Of a stretch of 6,482 nucleotides of DNA, positions 1 through 4,000 are shown piece after piece. The stretch lies in the NCBI GenBank assembly GCA_024244665.1, contig JAAEOI010000712.1, positions 1-6,482 on the forward strand, in the 5' to 3' direction. This DNA is from Bacteroidota bacterium. Its GTDB lineage: Bacteria > Bacteroidota > Bacteroidia > Bacteroidales > GCA-2748055. Both the position numbers and the translations under genes were made by a program. The notes under the pieces were generated by a model. That model ran no database searches. It was not told the DNA's origin and worked only from the letters and a program-made list of their open reading frames with translations. Every line of letters begins with the position of its first letter. Position 1 is the stretch's first letter.

Positions 1-2
1 AG

Positions 3-311
3 CTGAACCAGGTATGGACCAACCTGATAAATAATGCAGCATATGCTATAGACTATCGAGGTACAATTGAAATTAGCGCTAATCAAACAAATAAACACGT
101 GAGTGTTAAGATAAAAGAATCAGGGAAAGGGATCCCCAAAGATATTGCAGATAGAATATTCGATCCGTTTTTTACAACCAAACCCAGGGGAGAAGGTACG
201 GGTATAGGTTTAGATATTGTAAAGAAAATTATTGACAAACATAATGGAACAATTGAGTTTGAAAGCAGCCCGGGCAAAGGAACGGAATTTACTATAACTA
301 TACCTGTATAA
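3..311 (+). CDS. Sensor histidine kinase, C-terminal fragment (ATP-binding domain)
   Basis: This is the 3' end of a two-component sensor histidine kinase; the gene begins before the window, so sensor and phospho-acceptor His regions are not visible. Such kinases autophosphorylate on His using ATP and pass the phosphate to a response regulator. The frame is open from position 3, and the GTG at 99 is internal, not a start. The visible 102 codons cover the HATPase_c fold: N box (LNQVWTNLINNAAYAI), G1 box (ESGKGIP), F box (IFDPFFTTKP), G2 box (GEGTGIGLDIV), and the usual final strand ending TITIPV. The G1 box has Glu where the family has the adenine-contacting Asp (DxGxG), and Ser for the usual Asn. 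The protein ends at the normal domain boundary, so the C-terminus is complete and no receiver domain is fused. The family call is secure; the signal sensed cannot be known from this piece. Confidence 0.93.
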   Translation: MNQVWTNLINNAAYAIDYRGTIEISANQTNKHVSVKIKESGKGIPKDIADRIFDPFFTTKPRGEGTGIGLDIVKKIIDKHNGTIEFESSPGKGTEFTITIPV

Positions 312-982
312 TTAATCGACCACGAAGTAGAAATTCTATTCAAGCCTGCCGACTATCCATATTTTGTTCATGTTCTTTGAATATAGCAATATGAAAATAC
401 CAAAGAGTTTTTGACAGGGCATATCCAAGAATAAAAGCAAGAAGCAGTTCGAACAATAACTTCTATTGCTGTCTGAGTGAAAGGGCCTTTAGCCCGCATT
501 TCATTTACCACTGCTATAATTGATGCCGGAGAACGTGCAACAAACTGGTCGATCTCATTCCATAAAATCTAGATCTACAGAAGTACTCCTGAAATCCCCT
601 TGGGCAGTGTAGATCGTCGGACGGATACGGTAAAAATACCTTTCTGACACAAGGATTTATACGCATATTCTATAAGTAATACTATTGTAATATCGAGTGT
701 TTCTCCCTTTTATGTTCGATAGATGTTGAAGATCTTTGCATATATATTCTCACTAACTAAAGCTTCGCCATTCTTTAAAATGTTGAAAACTAACATGATT
801 TAGAGTGCGTTGAAGATGTTCTGGCGAGCCATATCCCTAATAAGCTTGGGATGAAAAATGCAGCTTAACCGAAAGCGGAAGCATTAAAACATTGATATAC
901 TAACATATAGAGCATGAGTTCAAATTGTAAACGGTTGAATTTATGTGCATTGAAAACAAGTGCGAAACTTTAATAACTAATT
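312..982. other. Intergenic gap of ~670 bases
   Basis: The gap lies between the kinase stop and the ribosome binding site of the large gene. Apart from the minus-strand relic described separately (340-796), I see no tRNA, riboswitch or repeat array. There is a short perfect palindrome TAGAAATTCTA at 328-338. Positions 797-982 should hold the promoter of the large gene, but I could not place a convincing Bacteroidota -33/-7 pair (TTTG and TAnnTTTG). Confidence 0.6.
340..796 (-). pseudogene. Possible decayed gene, frame-broken, unrecognised membrane-protein relic
   Basis: No intact gene lies here, but the minus strand reads as protein-like in pieces. From an ATG at 796-794 it gives MLVFNILKNGEALVSENIYA and continues to a TAA at 712-710. 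The same frame then continues (KGETLDITIVLLIEYAYKSL) to TAG stops at 577-575 and 571-569. A second frame, open 656-558, gives RPTIYTAQGDFRSTSVDLDF. The first frame resumes at 568 with WNEIDQFVARSPASIIAVVN and MRAKGPFTQTAIE. A third frame, open 462-343, gives a hydrophobic helix (LLLAFILGYALSKTLWYF), then a charged tail KEHEQNMDSRQA and a TGA at 342-340. Joining the pieces needs about three frameshifts and one nonsense change, and yields a protein of roughly 150 residues with one C-terminal membrane segment. I recognise no family. It could also be chance in a noncoding gap, since this was read by eye. Confidence 0.38.
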
Positions 983-987
983 GGAGG
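983..987 (+). promoter_or_regulatory. Shine-Dalgarno sequence of the large protease gene
   Basis: GGAGG lies four bases before the ATG at 992, inside TTGGAGGAATT. Many Bacteroidota genes lack a recognisable Shine-Dalgarno sequence, so a consensus-like one is worth recording. It fixes the start, because the encoded protein begins immediately with a classical signal peptide. Confidence 0.8.
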
Positions 988-991
988 AATT

Positions 992-1066
992 ATGAGAAAG
1001 TTATTGTCGCAACCACGCTGCCTGTTCCTGTTACTGGCAGTTTCAATTACATTGGTATCATCAGCT
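992..1066 (+). other. Sec signal peptide (residues 1-25)
   Basis: Basic start MRK, a hydrophobic core LFLLLAVSITLV, and a probable signal peptidase I site after SSA, before Q26. The Cys at residue 10 lies ahead of the core and there is no lipobox at the cleavage point, so a lipoprotein is unlikely. Confidence 0.88.
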
Positions 1067-4000
1067 CAGAAAAAGAAAATCCGGGATGTCGAGATCATAC
1101 TAGAGTGTGTAGAATATATCGGGAATGAAAAATTCATAGCGAATTTCGGATATTATAACCCAAATAGTGCTGATGTAACTGTTGCTGACAGCAGCAGTGT
1201 CCTGATTTTCAATCAGGGTAATGACAAATGCAAAGCAGTAAATACATTTAAATCAGGGCGGCAATCTAATGTGCAAAGCAAAGAATTCTCATCCAAAGAC
1301 AGGGTTCTATGGCATATGGTCATGCCCAATGGAAAAGTAAAGGAAGTTACCGCCAGTGCCAATTCGAATCACTGTAGTGGTGCAGGGACTATCTCACCCT
1401 ATTATACCCCTCCGCCTGGTGATAAGCTTGATGGCATACCTATAGGTCCTGAGCTTAACGCATTATATGAGACATTTATGAGTCTGGGAAGTGCTGAATC
1501 AGATGAAATTTTTCAGATTAAAGAAGATTCTGTATTGATTGAGATTGCAGTGATGGCGAATCAATTTGAGGCCCTCCTGCTTAAGCTTGTCAATGAATAT
1601 GGTTTGAGGATTGTGTACAGTGAAGCAAATGACCTGGTTATTGTTGGTTGGATACCCATTGTTAACCTTTTTTCATTAAATGATCTGACTCTGTATATTA
1701 TTTTCGCCCGGCCTGCTTTCCCACCAATCCTGGAAAATTCCGGCGTGGCGATTAATCTAGGTGACTATTCAATGAGGTCGGATTTTGCACGTAATGGTTA
1801 TGATATTGATGGAGCAGGGTTCAAGGTTGGAGTATTATCCGACAGTTATAACACCCAGGGTGGAGCAGCTCTGGATGTTAGAAACGGGGATCTTCCCGGG
1901 CCAGGACCTCTTAATACCAATCTAAAGCCTGTTGATGTCCTGCTTGATTATCCAATTACATTCGGCTCCTTATCTGATGAAGGAAGAGCGATGCTGCAGA
2001 TAGTGCATGATATAGCACCCGGGGCTGAACTGGCTTTTCGTACCGGTTTTATCAGTGCCGGGGATCTGGCAGTCGGCATCAGGGAGCTGGCCTACGAAGC
2101 CGAATGTGATATCATTGTGGATGACATAACCTATATCAATGAACCCTTTTTCTCAGACGGAGTAGTCGCCCGGGCCGTTGATCAGGTGAGCGGAGATGGA
2201 GTAACCTATTTTTCGGCTGCAGGGAATTACGGCAGCAGGTCTCATGATGGTGTTTTTACGGTGGCGAAAGGAAATACCTCCAGGGATGTTCCAGGTGACG
2301 CCCATGATTTCGGAGGAGGTGATATATATCAAAGCATTTCCGTCGACGTAGGAAGCTACATTATTGTGTTGCAATGGGATGAAGTGAAACCCGCAGAAAC
2401 AGACCTTGACATATACCTTTCCAATGAAGATGGAACAACCCTCTTTGGGTTTAACCAGAACAATATTGGCAAGGAAGCGGTGGAAGTCCTTCCGTTTTTT
2501 GTAACTGGTGGCACTACTTCAACTAACATACTGATCAAAAGAGCCTCGGGATCGGCGGATGTTAATTTCAAATACATTGTATTCAAGGGTCTCCTTTCTA
2601 TCAATGAGTACAATTCTGGAAGTTCTACTATTGTGGGCCAGGCAAATGCCGCAGGAGCAATTACTGTCGGTGCGGTAAAATATGACAATACACCTGTATA
2701 CGGTGTGGATCCTGCCACGATTGCCTCCTTCTCCTCAGTGGGAGGAACACCTGTAGCTGGTGAGATCAGGGAAAAGCCGGATTTCACAGCCCCCAACGGA
2801 GTGGAAACAACCGTGGTTTTGAGCACTCATGATAGCGATGGTGATGGGTATTTCGACTTCCACGGTACATCCGCTTCTGCTCCACATGCAGCTGCGGTGG
2901 CTGCTTTGTTGAAGGAAGCCAAACTCAGGTACGATAGCGCGGGACTAAGTCCTGAAGAAATCAGGCTGATGATGCGGAACACCGCCCTGGATATGGGTGC
3001 ACCCGGCTTTGATTTTACAAGTGGATATGGATTTATACAGGCTGATGCAACCCTCTTAACATTTGTAGAGCCCACGCCTGTACTGGACCTTTTAGTAGTT
3101 CCGGAAGGGATTACCCCTGGAGAAGTGGAATTTACTGTAATTGCGAAAGGAGAATTCCTGACGAAAAGGACACAGATAATGTTCAGGGGTGAGGCCGTGG
3201 CATCTACATTTATAAATGAAAACGAACTGGAAGCTGTCATACCTGTATTCACCGGGAATCCGCCAATCCAGGCATTTACACCTCCAAAATCAAGCTCAGG
3301 GCTTGATGGTGGATTGACTGAGCCAGTCTTATTCTACGAAATTGAAAAACGTACTATAACAATAGTTGCGGACGATGCTACGAAAAAATATGGTGAAGGA
3401 ATTCCTGATCTGACCTTCTCCATTCTGGTTGACTCGGAGCCTTTGCAGCAAAACGACCTTTCCCCGGATGAGAAATCCCGGTTTTCAAGCATAAGCTTTG
3501 CAGAGGTTCCGTCCAGTACAGATGATGTTGGGAATTATGTTTTCAGACCTTTTATTGATCCCCCTCTGGGTTCGATAACAGACGAATCTGATACATTATA
3601 TGGGCTTGATATCGGGATCAGCGAAAAATTTGTAGTGGAATTCACGAATGGCATATTAAGGATTGAAAAACTATCACTGACAATAATTCCTGATAACCTG
3701 GAAATGACTTATGGTGATACAATTGTTGAATCCATGCTTTCATTTTCCTATGAACTTGAAGGATCAAGTGGTACAATAAGTGAAGAGGACAAACTAACAA
3801 TTCTGAATGCTGTAGAGGCCGAGCATACGGGGGCACTGACCGATGGTATAGCCCTTGTCAACGGCATAGCCCTTGTCAATGGTATAGCATTGGTTAATGG
3901 TATAGCTCTTGTCAACGGAATAGCCCTTGTCAATGGCATAGCGCTGGTGAATGGGGTTGAGGTAAAGGTAATAGACGGGCAAACAACCATAGGCGGAGAA

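Noticed and set aside
99..311. A separate 70-residue gene starting at GTG 99
   Set aside because: The frame is open upstream to position 3 and encodes the N box of the kinase, so GTG 99 is an internal Val codon.
915..960. Possible Bacteroidota promoter before the protease gene
   Set aside because: ATTG at about 924 and TATGTGCATTG at about 941 only loosely resemble the TTTG and TAnnTTTG consensus, so I could not support a call.
943..1128. Short plus-strand open frame overlapping the start of the protease gene
   Set aside because: It lacks a ribosome binding site and its overlap is in another frame of a gene with a clear signal peptide and GGAGG site.
2153..3252. Minus-strand open frames opposite the peptidase domain
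   Set aside because: They lie opposite well-conserved catalytic motifs, and show no recognisable domain or start context.
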